Source: Eubacteriales bacterium (lineage in GTDB: Bacteria; Bacillota; Clostridia; Lachnospirales; Lachnospiraceae). Taken from it: a stretch of 39,067 nucleotides of DNA. Where the stretch lies: contig JAUNPU010000030.1 of the NCBI GenBank assembly GCA_030536555.1, positions 1 to 39,067 on the forward strand, read 5' to 3'. Positions 7,999 to 16,364 of the stretch are shown in pieces. The notes under the pieces are model-generated. The model saw only the letters and a program-made list of their open reading frames with translations, was not told the origin of the DNA and made no database searches. Position 1 is the stretch's first letter. Every line of letters begins with the position of its first letter. The translations under genes and the position numbers were made by a program.

Positions 7999-8377
7999 CC
8001 TCCTCCGCTCTTTTCAAAATCTCATACAGCTCCTCAATCTCCCTGCGCGACAGCTTCTTCGAGGACGCCATGGCGTCCACCATCAGGCTCAGGCTGCCTT
8101 CATACACCCGGTTTAAGAATCCTCTCGTCTCCGCAAGGGCCGCTTCCTCCCGCTCAATCAGCGGATAGAACTGCTTGGCACGCTCCCCGGCTTCATGATA
8201 CACCGCTTTTTTCGCCTCCAGCCGGTTCAGCATGGTGATCACCGCATTCTTGCTCCACCCCGTCTCCGGCTCCAGCAGGCGGGTCAGCTCCATAATGGTC
8301 CTGGGTGCCTGATTCCACAGCAGGTTCATCAGCTTCCACTCTCCATTGGACAGGCTGATTCGTTCATTCTGATTCAT
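7985..8377 (-). CDS. BlaI/MecI/CopY family repressor
   Basis: 130 aa winged-helix repressor. The N-terminal DNA-binding domain reads ISLSNGEWKLMNLLWNQAPRTIMEL, then WSKNAVITMLNRLEAKKAVYHE (recognition helix and wing). The C-terminal half is helical and would dimerise. In this family the partner M56 protease inactivates the repressor. The start is ATG 8377 behind AAGGGG. Two near-identical operator-like sites lie in its promoter region, so autoregulation is likely. No beta-lactamase gene is nearby; targets beyond its own operon are unknown. Confidence 0.92.
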   Translation of the reverse strand: MNQNERISLSNGEWKLMNLLWNQAPRTIMELTRLLEPETGWSKNAVITMLNRLEAKKAVYHEAGERAKQFYPLIEREEAALAETRGFLNRVYEGSLSLMVDAMASSKKLSRREIEELYEILKRAEEDVCD

Positions 8378-8433
8378 AAAATTACCCCTTTCCGCAGCAT
8401 CGCAGCCCGGCTCTGCCTGCATTCTCCACATCC

Positions 8434-8451
8434 GGTATTCATCTGTATACC
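8434..8451. promoter_or_regulatory. BlaI-type operator, promoter-distal site
   Basis: GGTATTCATCTGTATACC, an imperfect palindrome with GGTAT/ATACC arms. It shares GGTATwCATCTGT with the second site at 8477-8494. It would lie just downstream of the transcription start of the blaI operon. BlaI-family operators typically carry a TACA/TGTA core, partly seen here. Confidence 0.65.
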
Positions 8452-8463
8452 TTTTGTATTTTC

Positions 8464-8492
8464 AGATTACCACACAGGTATACATCTGTCAA
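8464..8492 (-). promoter_or_regulatory. Promoter of blaI-M56 operon
   Basis: TTGACA (8492-8487), 17 bp, TAATCT (8469-8464) on the minus strand. The -35 box is perfect. The promoter overlaps the operator-like site at 8477-8494. Confidence 0.8.
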
Positions 8493-8494
8493 CC
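8477..8494. promoter_or_regulatory. BlaI-type operator overlapping -35
   Basis: GGTATACATCTGTCAACC matches 15 of 18 positions of the site 43 bp away at 8434-8451. It covers the -35 box and part of the spacer of the blaI promoter, a position where repressor binding would block RNA polymerase. Confidence 0.65.
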
Positions 8495-8595
8495 AACAAT
8501 TTCTGAAGCTTTTCTGAAGTTTTTCGTCTGATACCGTTCAGGCAAAATTATACAAACCATAACTAATCCATATGGAAAATACATGGGGAATAACA

Positions 8596-8624
8596 TTGCA
8601 TTTTCAGTTTCGGCATTATATAAT
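8596..8624 (+). promoter_or_regulatory. Promoter of DAHP synthase gene
   Basis: TTGCAT (8596-8601), 17 bp, TATAAT (8619-8624). Good sigma-A match, about 45 bp upstream of the start codon. No leader hairpin, T-box or attenuator is evident. Confidence 0.8.
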
Positions 8625-8674
8625 AACAGACATGGTTTTTCATATTGCAAGTACTGACGAGGAGTGACAAAATT

Positions 8675-9703
8675 ATGGGATTCGAATTCATTAACAAGCT
8701 GCCGACTCCGGCAGAGATCAAAGAGCAGTTCCCGCTGCCGGCTGAGTGTATCGCAGACAAGGCCGTGCGCGACGAAGAAGTAAAAGACATTATTACCGGT
8801 GCAAGCGACAAGTTTCTGGTCATCATCGGACCGTGCTCCGCAGACAATGAGGACGCCATGTTAGACTATGCCAGCCGTCTGGTAAAGCTTCAGGAGGATA
8901 CCAAAGACAAGCTGATCATCGTTCCCCGCGTCTACACCAACAAGCCGAGAACCACCGGCGAGGGCTACAAGGGCATGCTGCACCAGCCGGACCCGGAGAA
9001 GCGCCCCAGCATGGCTGACGGTCTTCACGCGATCCGCCACCTGCACATGCGCGTGCTGATGGAGACCGGTCTCTCCACCGCCGACGAGATGCTGTACCCG
9101 GACAACGTAAGCTACTTGGATGACATCATGTCCTACATCGCAGTAGGTGCCCGCTCTGTGGAGAACCAGCAGCACCGTCTGGTATCCAGCGGCTGCCACG
9201 TGCCGGTAGGCATGAAGAACCCCACCAGCGGCGACTTAACCGTTATGCTGAACTCCGTCAAGGCAGCTCAGGGCGGCCACGAATTCATCATGCGGGACTG
9301 GGAAGTGAAGACCGAGGGCAATCCCTACACCCACACCATCCTGCGCGGTGCGGTCAACAAGCACGGTCAGTGCCTGCCCAACTACCACTACGAGGATCTG
9401 ATGCTGCTGCACCGGCTGTACGCAGAGCGCGGTCTGGAGCATCCGGCTGTCATCGTGGACGCCAACCACTCCAACTCCAACAAGCAGTACATGGAGCAGA
9501 TCCGCATTGTCAAGGAGGTTCTACATAGCCGCAGACATTCCGCTGACCTGCACCAGTTCGTGAAGGGCGTGATGATCGAGAGCTACATCGAAGGCGGCAA
9601 CCAGAAGATTGGCGAGCACTGCTATGGCAAGTCCATCACCGACCCGTGCCTGGGCTGGGAGGACTCCATGCGCCTGGTCTACGAGATTGCTGAGGGGCTG
9701 TAA
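8675..9703 (+). CDS. aroF: DAHP synthase, class I (AroF/AroG type)
   Basis: 3-Deoxy-7-phosphoheptulonate synthase, the first step of the shikimate pathway from PEP and erythrose-4-phosphate. 342 aa, like the AroFGH family. Visible motifs are VIIGPCSADNEDAMLDYA, PRVYTNKPRTTGEGYKGML, ARSVENQQHRLVSSG, VGMKNPTSGD and the metal-binding DANHSNSNKQ. The start is ATG 8675 behind GAGGAG. An in-frame TTG at 8645 would add ten residues but lacks a good site. The gene has its own promoter and terminator and is divergent from blaI. Which of the F/G/H paralogues it equals cannot be told. Confidence 0.95.
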   Translation: MGFEFINKLPTPAEIKEQFPLPAECIADKAVRDEEVKDIITGASDKFLVIIGPCSADNEDAMLDYASRLVKLQEDTKDKLIIVPRVYTNKPRTTGEGYKGMLHQPDPEKRPSMADGLHAIRHLHMRVLMETGLSTADEMLYPDNVSYLDDIMSYIAVGARSVENQQHRLVSSGCHVPVGMKNPTSGDLTVMLNSVKAAQGGHEFIMRDWEVKTEGNPYTHTILRGAVNKHGQCLPNYHYEDLMLLHRLYAERGLEHPAVIVDANHSNSNKQYMEQIRIVKEVLHSRRHSADLHQFVKGVMIESYIEGGNQKIGEHCYGKSITDPCLGWEDSMRLVYEIAEGL

Positions 9704-9715
9704 GCCATATCGCGA

Positions 9716-9765
9716 AAGAACTCATGGTTTTGACTGATTCCAGTCTCCGCCATGAGTTCTTTTTT
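9716..9765 (+). terminator. Intrinsic terminator after DAHP synthase
   Basis: AAGAACTCATGG (9716-9727) pairs perfectly with CCATGAGTTCTT (9750-9761), followed by TTTT. It is 12 bp after the stop codon. On the opposite strand it could weakly serve the converging anti-sigma gene. Confidence 0.92.
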
Positions 9766-9795
9766 ACAATTTATCATTCCCGGAACCGTGACCGC

Positions 9796-10590
9796 TTACT
9801 TTCTGCTGTCCAGATACCCTTTCGCAATCTCCAGCATTTCCTCCATGTCTTTGTTCTCATAGGTGAACAGCAGATACTGCCGCTCTCCCTCCGTCCAGCT
9901 CACATTGGAAAATACCTTCCGCTCCTCCTCGGCGCTTCCGTAGCTGATATAAAGCTTCCCTTCCTCCTGAAGCTTTACGTCCTCCTCCGATGGCTTCGCA
10001 TCCGGCGGTAAAAACAGGTAGTTGTCTGCCCACCCGGATATCACCACACCGTCATACGCTTCCTCTGCCACCGGCGTCTTCCTTTCCTGCTGCTCCTGAT
10101 TCAGAAGCTCTGCCATCGGTTCGCTGACAGATAAATGGATGCCTCCGTTCTCTCCATAGGAAGCCGTCGCCTCCGGATAGGTTCCCGCCGCATTGCCCGC
10201 ATCATCGAATGCCTCCACTTCCATCACATAGCCTTCCTGATAGCGGCTTCCGTCCGCCAGTTCCTCCGGAATGAAAATGCCGTCGCCCATTTTTCCCTCT
10301 GCCTGCTTCTCAAGCTCTGCCGCCGTGCCAATGGCATCCTTTCGGCTGGTTCCGCTGTAAAGCGAGGCAATCCTTCCTGCTGCCACCGCCGTAATCGTGC
10401 CGGTGAGCATAACCGCTGCCGCAATTGCCAGTACCATCTTTCTCTTTGAAATTTTCATAACGCCACTCTCTTTCCTGATCTGCTGATGAATGTCTGCCAG
10501 AATTGTCTCTCTCCGGCTGCTGTCCAGCTGCCCGGTATCCAGTGAATTCCGAATCCATTGACTGATCTGCCTGTCGTCCGCCCTATTCAT
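9796..10590 (-). CDS. Probable membrane anti-sigma factor
   Basis: 264 aa. A cytoplasmic N-terminal region of about 50 residues (ISQWIRNSLDTGQLDSSRRETILADIHQQI) is followed by one membrane helix at about 51-71 (KMVLAIAAAVMLTGTITAVA) and an extracytoplasmic domain of about 190 residues with no family I recognise. That topology, and an 8-bp overlap with the ECF sigma gene upstream, fits an anti-sigma factor that holds the sigma at the membrane. A zinc-type HxxxCxxC motif is absent, so it would be a different class. The signal is unknown. Confidence 0.78.
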   Translation of the reverse strand: MNRADDRQISQWIRNSLDTGQLDSSRRETILADIHQQIRKESGVMKISKRKMVLAIAAAVMLTGTITAVAAGRIASLYSGTSRKDAIGTAAELEKQAEGKMGDGIFIPEELADGSRYQEGYVMEVEAFDDAGNAAGTYPEATASYGENGGIHLSVSEPMAELLNQEQQERKTPVAEEAYDGVVISGWADNYLFLPPDAKPSEEDVKLQEEGKLYISYGSAEEERKVFSNVSWTEGERQYLLFTYENKDMEEMLEIAKGYLDSRK

Positions 10591-11221
10591 GGCAAAACCT
10601 CCTGTTCTTCCCTTTGCTCTCCGCCTCTTTCTGACCGGCTGTTTCCTTCAAAAGCTGGTTTTTCAGAAGGCTGCGTGCCTTGTGAAGCCGGGACTTCACG
10701 GTGCCTTCCAGCGTACCGGTCATCCGGGCAATCTGGCGGATACTGTAGTCATTGTAGTAATACAGAAGGATAACCGTCCGATACCTTACATCAAGACCTC
10801 CCACTGCCCGCCACAATTCCTCCGCCTGTTCCGACTCCATCACCTTCTGAAGCGGTTCCTCGCCCGTGCTTCCCGTATCTCTCCGGATTCTCTCTGCCAT
10901 ACCGGTATCGGCTTCGCACTCCAGAATTCCGTCATAGGACAGCTCCCCGCGCCCCTTCTTCCGCTTCATAAACCGCCACGCGGTACGCACCAGAATCTGA
11001 CAGATCCAGCTGTCAAAGCGTTCCGGGTCCTTCAGTTCCTTCCTGTGCAAAAAGCACTTTACAAAGGTCTCCTGCAGAACATCCTCGCTGTCACTTCTGC
11101 TTCCGGTAATAAAATACGCCATGCGGTACAGCTTTCCGGAACAGGAGCGGTACACTTCATCAAATGCCGCCTCATCACCTGCAATCATCTGCATAATATA
11201 AGCCCTGTTGTTCTCTTCCAT
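10583..11221 (-). CDS. ECF-type RNA polymerase sigma factor
   Basis: 212 aa. Region 2 is seen as FDEVYRSCSGKLYRMAYFIT and SEDVLQETFVKCF. Region 4 is seen as LDVRYRTVILLYYYNDYSIRQIARMTGTLEGTVKSRLHKARSLLKNQL, a helix-turn-helix. The linker is long and charged (about residues 85-130). The start is ATG 11221 behind AAAGGA; the ten upstream in-frame residues lack a ribosome site. It is co-transcribed with the anti-sigma gene it overlaps. Autoregulation is likely for the class, but no ECF promoter could be assigned with confidence. Confidence 0.93.
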   Translation of the reverse strand: MEENNRAYIMQMIAGDEAAFDEVYRSCSGKLYRMAYFITGSRSDSEDVLQETFVKCFLHRKELKDPERFDSWICQILVRTAWRFMKRKKGRGELSYDGILECEADTGMAERIRRDTGSTGEEPLQKVMESEQAEELWRAVGGLDVRYRTVILLYYYNDYSIRQIARMTGTLEGTVKSRLHKARSLLKNQLLKETAGQKEAESKGKNRRFCHE

Positions 11222-11314
11222 AACCTGATTCCTTTCCGACTGCAATACCATGCATGTTCACGTATCTGTTATATAAGAGTCCGCAGGGCTCAAAATGGTT
11301 CATGAATTTTTCCG

Positions 11315-11349
11315 AAAAAAAGCACAGCGCGCACCCCAAAGGTACGCGC
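11315..11349 (-). terminator. Terminator after MATE gene
   Basis: On the minus strand GCGCGTACC (11349-11341) pairs with GGTGCGCGC (11335-11327). After 5 nt there is a run of seven T (11321-11315). It lies 12 bp after the MATE stop codon and separates it from the sigma operon. Confidence 0.8.
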
Positions 11350-11360
11350 CGCCCATTTAT

Positions 11361-12713
11361 TCAGGCTTTCGCCCGTCTCTCATACTGTCTGATATAATAA
11401 ACAACCATCACGATACAATAGCAAAGTGCCAGTCCCCATGCCAGCGGATTGGCATAACAGATGCCCACAAATCCGAAAAATTCCACTGCCAGAAAACCGC
11501 CCAGACTCCGTCCAATCAGTTCTCCCACTCCGGAGATGATTGCCTGCATGCTGTAGCCGAGACCCTGCAGCGTATTTCTCATAATCATCAGGGAACCGTG
11601 GATAAAGAACAGCGCACTCATCAGGGTCAGGTACTGAATCGCCCCCGCCGCAGTCTCGCTGACTGTCTCGCCGAGTACCAGTGCCACCAGCGGACGCTTC
11701 AGCACAAGAATCACAACCCAGATTACTATGCAATACAGATACTGGATCGTCAGACCACTGAAAATACCCTGTTTGATGCGGTCCATCCGCTTTGCCCCGT
11801 AGTTCTGCCCCACATAGGTTGCCATCGCCATGCCGACACTCTCCATGGGCAATGTAAACATCTGGCGGATCTTCTCGCCCGCCGTCTGTGCCGCCACTGC
11901 CACACTTCCCAGACTGTTGATGGCTCCCTGCATGACGACAGCACCGATTGCGGACACTGAATACTCCAGTCCCATGGGAATCCCGATCTTGCAGAGCTTC
12001 TTTGCGTGATATGCCGAAAATCCCGCCCGGTCTTCCTTCAGCTCGATCACTCCGGTGCGCTGCAGCAGCCACCAGCTGTTTAAGATACCGCTGACGAACT
12101 GGCTGATCACCGTAGCCCAGGCTGCACCTGCCACACCCGCCCCAAGCGGAACAATAAACACATAATCCAGCACAATATTCAGCACGCTGGACAACACCAG
12201 AAAATAGAACGGATGCTTCGAGTCACCCACCGCCCGCAGCGCACTTGCCGAATAGTTGTACAGTATGGAAGCCGGTATTCCGATAAAAATAACCTGAATA
12301 TAGACCACTGCCATATCCAGAATATCGTCCGGTGTCTGAATCAGCACCAGAAGCGGCCGCGCCAGCAGAAATGTGAAAACCGCCAGTACCACGCTGATCA
12401 CCGCGCTGAGCCAGGTTCCCGTGATAAAGTAGCGGTTCAGCTCCCTGGGGTCATGAGCGCCAAAGCTCTGGGCCAGCAGAATGCCAAATCCCACACACAA
12501 TCCCTGCACAAATCCCAGTATCAGAAAGTTCAGAGAATAGGTGGTGCCCACCGCTGCCAGCGCATCGACCCCCACAAACCGCCCCACAATCACCGTATCC
12601 ACAAAGCTGTAAAGCTGCTGAAACAATGTCCCCAGTACCAGGGGAACCGCAAATAATAATATCTGGACAATCGGGCGTCCCACCGTCAAATCCTGTGTAT
12701 GATTACGCTTCAA
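11361..12713 (-). CDS. MATE family multidrug/Na+ antiporter
   Basis: 450 aa integral membrane exporter with about 12 helices in two MATE repeats. It begins GRPIVQILLFAVPLVLGTLFQQLYSFVDTVIVGRFVG, the classic MATE N terminus. The second repeat starts around IGIPMGLEYSVSAIGAVVMQGAINS. The substrate is not predictable. The start is TTG 12713 with GAGG 8 nt upstream; the nearby ATG 12720 is out of frame and stops at once. It lies 26 bp downstream of the amidase gene, so the two are probably one operon, and a terminator follows. Confidence 0.93.
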   Translation of the reverse strand: MKRNHTQDLTVGRPIVQILLFAVPLVLGTLFQQLYSFVDTVIVGRFVGVDALAAVGTTYSLNFLILGFVQGLCVGFGILLAQSFGAHDPRELNRYFITGTWLSAVISVVLAVFTFLLARPLLVLIQTPDDILDMAVVYIQVIFIGIPASILYNYSASALRAVGDSKHPFYFLVLSSVLNIVLDYVFIVPLGAGVAGAAWATVISQFVSGILNSWWLLQRTGVIELKEDRAGFSAYHAKKLCKIGIPMGLEYSVSAIGAVVMQGAINSLGSVAVAAQTAGEKIRQMFTLPMESVGMAMATYVGQNYGAKRMDRIKQGIFSGLTIQYLYCIVIWVVILVLKRPLVALVLGETVSETAAGAIQYLTLMSALFFIHGSLMIMRNTLQGLGYSMQAIISGVGELIGRSLGGFLAVEFFGFVGICYANPLAWGLALCYCIVMVVYYIRQYERRAKA

Positions 12714-12739
12714 AATCCATTCCTCACTTTTTCCTCTCT

Positions 12740-13639
12740 TTATGCAAACATCCCCGGATCAAACCCGTCCAGCACGCTCTTTTTCAGCTGCATCCGCACC
12801 GTCCGCTTCGGGTCCACCACCTGGCAGAACTGGAGATTGCCCATGGCGCTGAGAAGCATCCCCGCATCCTCTAAGGACATATTCTTCTTGCGCATCACAA
12901 GCTTTGCCATGTCCGATACCGCCAGGAAGATCGCCCGCTCCAGGTCCACATCCGACGCGATGGTGTAGAAGGATTCTGCATCCTCCATCATCGGATTCTT
13001 GATGGAGATTCCCTTCATCACATCCACGGTGACTGTCACCTCCGCCGGAATCTCCAGACCGCTGCACATGACTTCTCCGTCGCCCATGCAGGCATGCACA
13101 TCGCCCATGGCCAGCAGTCCGCCCTCGTGGAATACCGGCAGGTACAGAGTCGCCCCTTCCCGGATCCTGCTGTTGTCCATGTTGCCGCCGTGGCAGCCCG
13201 GCTCTCCGCAGGGGATCGCTCCGTGAGGCGGTGCCACGCCGATCACACCGATCATCGGCTCACAGGGTATCCGGATGTCCTCCGAGAACAGCGCCATGCC
13301 GTCCTGAACCGGAATCCGCTTCACTACGCCCTTCTTCACCATCTTCCCCAGCACGCCTTCACCGGGAATCGCCACCATCACGCCGGAGTCCGCCACCCGG
13401 ATCCGCTCGATCTGAATCCGCAGCACATCCCCCTGCACGGCGCCTTCCACATACACCGGTCCCGTCGCCGGATTGATCTCGTCCCAGCCTAAGGACCGCA
13501 GCTCCGGCGTATCATCCCGTTTCACATTGTTATAGCAGTCCCTCGTCACAAAGGTAATGGTCTCGCCGCTCTTTACTGTCACTGCCGGCAGATGCTCCGC
13601 TGACATGGAAAATACTGCTGCTCCGTCAATTCTTACCAT
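12740..13639 (-). CDS. Acetamidase/formamidase family protein
   Basis: 299 aa. FmdA/AmdA family enzymes hydrolyse formamide or acetamide to ammonia and the acid. Seen: SGETITFVTRDCYNN, NPATGPVYVEGAVQGDVLRI, PCEPMIGVIGVAPPHG, GCHGGNMD and GDVHACMGDGEV with metal-ligand-type His/Asp residues. The start is ATG 13639 behind GGGGAG; upstream in-frame codons are rejected for lack of conservation and ribosome site. The substrate in this organism is not certain. The partner exporter is 26 bp downstream. Confidence 0.9.
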   Translation of the reverse strand: MVRIDGAAVFSMSAEHLPAVTVKSGETITFVTRDCYNNVKRDDTPELRSLGWDEINPATGPVYVEGAVQGDVLRIQIERIRVADSGVMVAIPGEGVLGKMVKKGVVKRIPVQDGMALFSEDIRIPCEPMIGVIGVAPPHGAIPCGEPGCHGGNMDNSRIREGATLYLPVFHEGGLLAMGDVHACMGDGEVMCSGLEIPAEVTVTVDVMKGISIKNPMMEDAESFYTIASDVDLERAIFLAVSDMAKLVMRKKNMSLEDAGMLLSAMGNLQFCQVVDPKRTVRMQLKKSVLDGFDPGMFA

Positions 13640-13850
13640 ATCCGTCTCCCCTCTCCTGCGCCTCATCACTGTCATATCTGACTGCAGCCTTTTTGCTGCA
13701 ATGCTTTCTTTCCCCTTAATCATACCATTTTCAGCGGGTGCTGTCATCCGGTTTCAGCATCAAATTCCTTCTCTGCAGGCAGTAGCTTTTTTGACAAAAT
13801 CATAGTATAATCCTTCTTAGAATCTAATCCTCGAAAGGAGTATATTACCC

Positions 13851-14570
13851 ATGGATCAAATTTCAACGGAACAGCTGGTCTTTCTTGTCATGCTGGCTGT
13901 TATGATCGCATTTGTAGTTCCTATGGTTCAGAAGCGCACCGGAAAGTCCCTGACCGAGATGCTTCTGGGCACCCGCGGTCGGAAGTTCGCAGACAAACAT
14001 GCAGCACCTGACAAGCCAAAGCAGGAGCCTCATCTGTCCAACGGCACCCAGAGCGACCTGACCGTATTCATCTCCCAGCTTTTGAAGTCAGCCAGAAAGA
14101 ACGGCATGCAGCTGGTTGCCCCCGGCTCCATTGAGCATGACGGCAAGACTGCACGGCTTCTGGCGCTGATGGTGCACCCAAGCGGTGTGACCGGCATCTA
14201 CTGCCTGGGTTTCGGCGGAACCATCACTCCATCTACCCAGCCAGGAAAGCCCTGGAAGCAGCATATGAACGGCGAGGACCGCACCTTCGAAAGCCCTGTC
14301 AGTGTCTGCGGCGAGCAGTACCGGCTGGTACGGGCTGCCATGGACAACGCCGGTATTCAGGCAGATCTGGATATCGTCACCGTCTTCACCAACGCCCATG
14401 CCACCCTGACCGAGAAGCCCCGGAATGTCTACAGCAAGAAGGAATTCTTAAGCTACTTATCCGACACCAGCGCATTAAAGAATGGCAGTGTGGATATCCG
14501 CACCACCGCGAAAGCCCTTGCTGACCTGGCTCATGTTGCAGATAAGAAAGTCGATAAGAAGCGCGGCTAA
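13851..14570 (+). CDS. Membrane-anchored, degenerate NERD-like protein
   Basis: 239 aa. One N-terminal helix (about 8-25), a basic linker, then a domain at about 98-185 that reads like NERD (nuclease-related): HPSGVTGIYCLGFGGTI, PWKQ, FESPV...GEQYRLVRAAM and DIVTVFTNAHATL. In active NERD domains the strand after the glycine carries (I/V)E(V/A)K; here it is YCLGFGG, so the catalytic Glu and Lys are missing. The family assignment is by eye and moderate. It would be a membrane protein with a non-nucleolytic NERD fold. Single gene, start ATG 13851 behind AAAGGAG, with a terminator after it. Confidence 0.7.
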   Translation: MDQISTEQLVFLVMLAVMIAFVVPMVQKRTGKSLTEMLLGTRGRKFADKHAAPDKPKQEPHLSNGTQSDLTVFISQLLKSARKNGMQLVAPGSIEHDGKTARLLALMVHPSGVTGIYCLGFGGTITPSTQPGKPWKQHMNGEDRTFESPVSVCGEQYRLVRAAMDNAGIQADLDIVTVFTNAHATLTEKPRNVYSKKEFLSYLSDTSALKNGSVDIRTTAKALADLAHVADKKVDKKRG

Positions 14571-14593
14571 CATATCCGTATATTTCAAATGCA

Positions 14594-14651
14594 AAAAGGA
14601 CTGAACCACTGCCACTCACATTTCCTGAGTATTCTGTGGTTCAGTCCTTTT
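14594..14651. terminator. Bidirectional terminator between converging genes
   Basis: AAAAGGACTGAACCAC (14594-14609) pairs with GTGGTTCAGTCCTTTT (14636-14651): a 16-bp stem with A and T runs at the base on both strands. It serves the NERD-like gene (plus) and uxuB (minus). Confidence 0.92.
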
Positions 14652-14685
14652 ATTTATCCGTCATGGGCTATCCGCCCCGCGGCTC

Positions 14686-16296
14686 TTATGCCAGATATTT
14701 CTTCAAGGTAGCTCTCACAGCGCCTGCGCCTGCGATCTCCTCAACGAACATCTCCTCAATCTTCTCACCCAGTCCTGCTTCATACAGGTCGATACCGAAG
14801 ATATTGGCATTGGACAGGATGTCCTTTAACTGACCCTTGTAGGTCTCCGGCTTGCCAACCTGGATGCCTTCCAGTGCTTTGGTCAGCTCCGGTACCATCG
14901 GATCTGCGGACAGCTCGAACTTCTCGCCGTTGTCATCGGTTGCCAGTAAGTATCTGCACCAGCCTGCGATTGCCAGCGGAATAGCAGTCAGCTTCTTCGC
15001 GTCGCCGTACTTTGCAACGTAGGACTTGATGGTCTCGCCGTAGCGGATGCCTACCTTCTGAGAGGTATCGGTTGCAATACGCTGCGGGGTATCCGGCATG
15101 AACGGGTTCGGGATACGGACATTGATGACCTCATCCACGAAGTCAACCGGAGACAGGATGCCCGGGTCGGTAACAACCGGCATACCCTCGGTCGGGCCGA
15201 TCTGGTGAACCAGCTTATTTAACTCCTCATCCTTCATCTCGTCTGCAATCAGGGTGTAGCCCAGCACGCAGCCATATACAGCCAGTGCGGTGTGCAGCGG
15301 ATTCAGGCAGGTGGTAACTTTCATGCGCTCTACCTTATTTACGGTGTCACGGTCGGTCATGTAGACACCGGCCTTCTCCAGTGCCGGACGACCGTTCGGG
15401 AACTTGTCCTCGATTACCAGGTACTGCGGTCCCTCTGCATTTACAAACGGAGCAATGTAGGTTCTCTTGGAGGTGATCACCGGATCCATATCCTCAACGC
15501 CAGCCTTCTTAAGCTCCTCACATACGGAGTCAGCCGGTCTCGGGGTGATCTTGTCGATCATGGACCACGGGAACGCTACCTGAGCCTCATCAGACAGGTA
15601 AGCCACGAAATCCTCACCTACGAAGCCCTTCTTCTCCCACTCTTTTGCCATGGTCAGAATGGAGCTCTGCAGCTTCTCGCCATTGTGAGAGCAGTTGTCC
15701 ATGGACACAACGGAGATCGGATACCTGCCTGCTTTGTAACGCTCAAACAGCAGGGCACATACAACAGCCATTGCAGAAACCGGTTTCTCCGGACCATTGT
15801 CGATATCAGCCTGGATGAACGGGAAGAAATTGCCGTCTGCACTCTTCAATGCGTAGCCCTTCTCCGTAATGGTGAAGGAGATCATCTGCAGTGCCGGATT
15901 TACAAAAATGTCCTTCAGGCGGTTCCACTCCTCAGCCACGTCAGACTGCGCCTTGACAGCCTCAGTCAGAGAGCCCAGAACTGCCTTCTCGGTAGAGCCG
16001 TCTGCCTTCAGGGTGACAGCCAGTACCAGATTGTCATATGGCTTGTAGATCTTGTCCACAACGTCAAAGTCAAAGGTCTCCACACAGGTGATGCCCTTCT
16101 CTAACTCGCCCTGCTCGATCAGCTTATCAGCCAGACCGCCGATGAAAATACGGAAAATGTTGCCTGCGCCGAAATGTACCCAGGCCGGAGCCTTTCTGGT
16201 CTCTTCTGCGATCTTTTCCACATCATATGCCGGAAGCTTGATGCCGGCAGCCTGCCAGGAGGATGTCTCCTTGATTCCAGATAATGTCAGTTTCAT
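14686..16296 (-). CDS. uxuB: Fructuronate reductase / mannitol dehydrogenase family, UxuB
   Basis: 536 aa polyol-specific long-chain dehydrogenase that should reduce D-fructuronate to D-mannonate with NADH in hexuronate breakdown. Seen: HFGAGNIFRIFIGGLADKL (N-terminal nucleotide site), SMDNCSHNGEKLQ, and the catalytic K..N..H pattern in KVTTCLNPLHTALA. The start is ATG 16296; an in-frame GTG 16305 has no spacing to a ribosome site. It is third in the uxuA-gntR-uxuB operon, which favours UxuB over mannitol or tagaturonate enzymes of the same family. Confidence 0.92.
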   Translation of the reverse strand: MKLTLSGIKETSSWQAAGIKLPAYDVEKIAEETRKAPAWVHFGAGNIFRIFIGGLADKLIEQGELEKGITCVETFDFDVVDKIYKPYDNLVLAVTLKADGSTEKAVLGSLTEAVKAQSDVAEEWNRLKDIFVNPALQMISFTITEKGYALKSADGNFFPFIQADIDNGPEKPVSAMAVVCALLFERYKAGRYPISVVSMDNCSHNGEKLQSSILTMAKEWEKKGFVGEDFVAYLSDEAQVAFPWSMIDKITPRPADSVCEELKKAGVEDMDPVITSKRTYIAPFVNAEGPQYLVIEDKFPNGRPALEKAGVYMTDRDTVNKVERMKVTTCLNPLHTALAVYGCVLGYTLIADEMKDEELNKLVHQIGPTEGMPVVTDPGILSPVDFVDEVINVRIPNPFMPDTPQRIATDTSQKVGIRYGETIKSYVAKYGDAKKLTAIPLAIAGWCRYLLATDDNGEKFELSADPMVPELTKALEGIQVGKPETYKGQLKDILSNANIFGIDLYEAGLGEKIEEMFVEEIAGAGAVRATLKKYLA

Positions 16297-16364
16297 AACG
16301 TCCACTCTTCTTTCTTAATATTTGCCGCAGCAGCTCACTGCAGAGCTGCTGCATGGATTCTTGG

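Noticed and set aside
11260..11310. Possible ECF autoregulated promoter (TGAACC and CTC boxes)
   Set aside because: The spacing and -10 do not match any ECF consensus well enough to claim.
13791..13819. TTGACA followed by TATAAT upstream of the NERD-like gene
   Set aside because: The two boxes are only 9 bp apart, too close for one sigma-A promoter, so no promoter was assigned.
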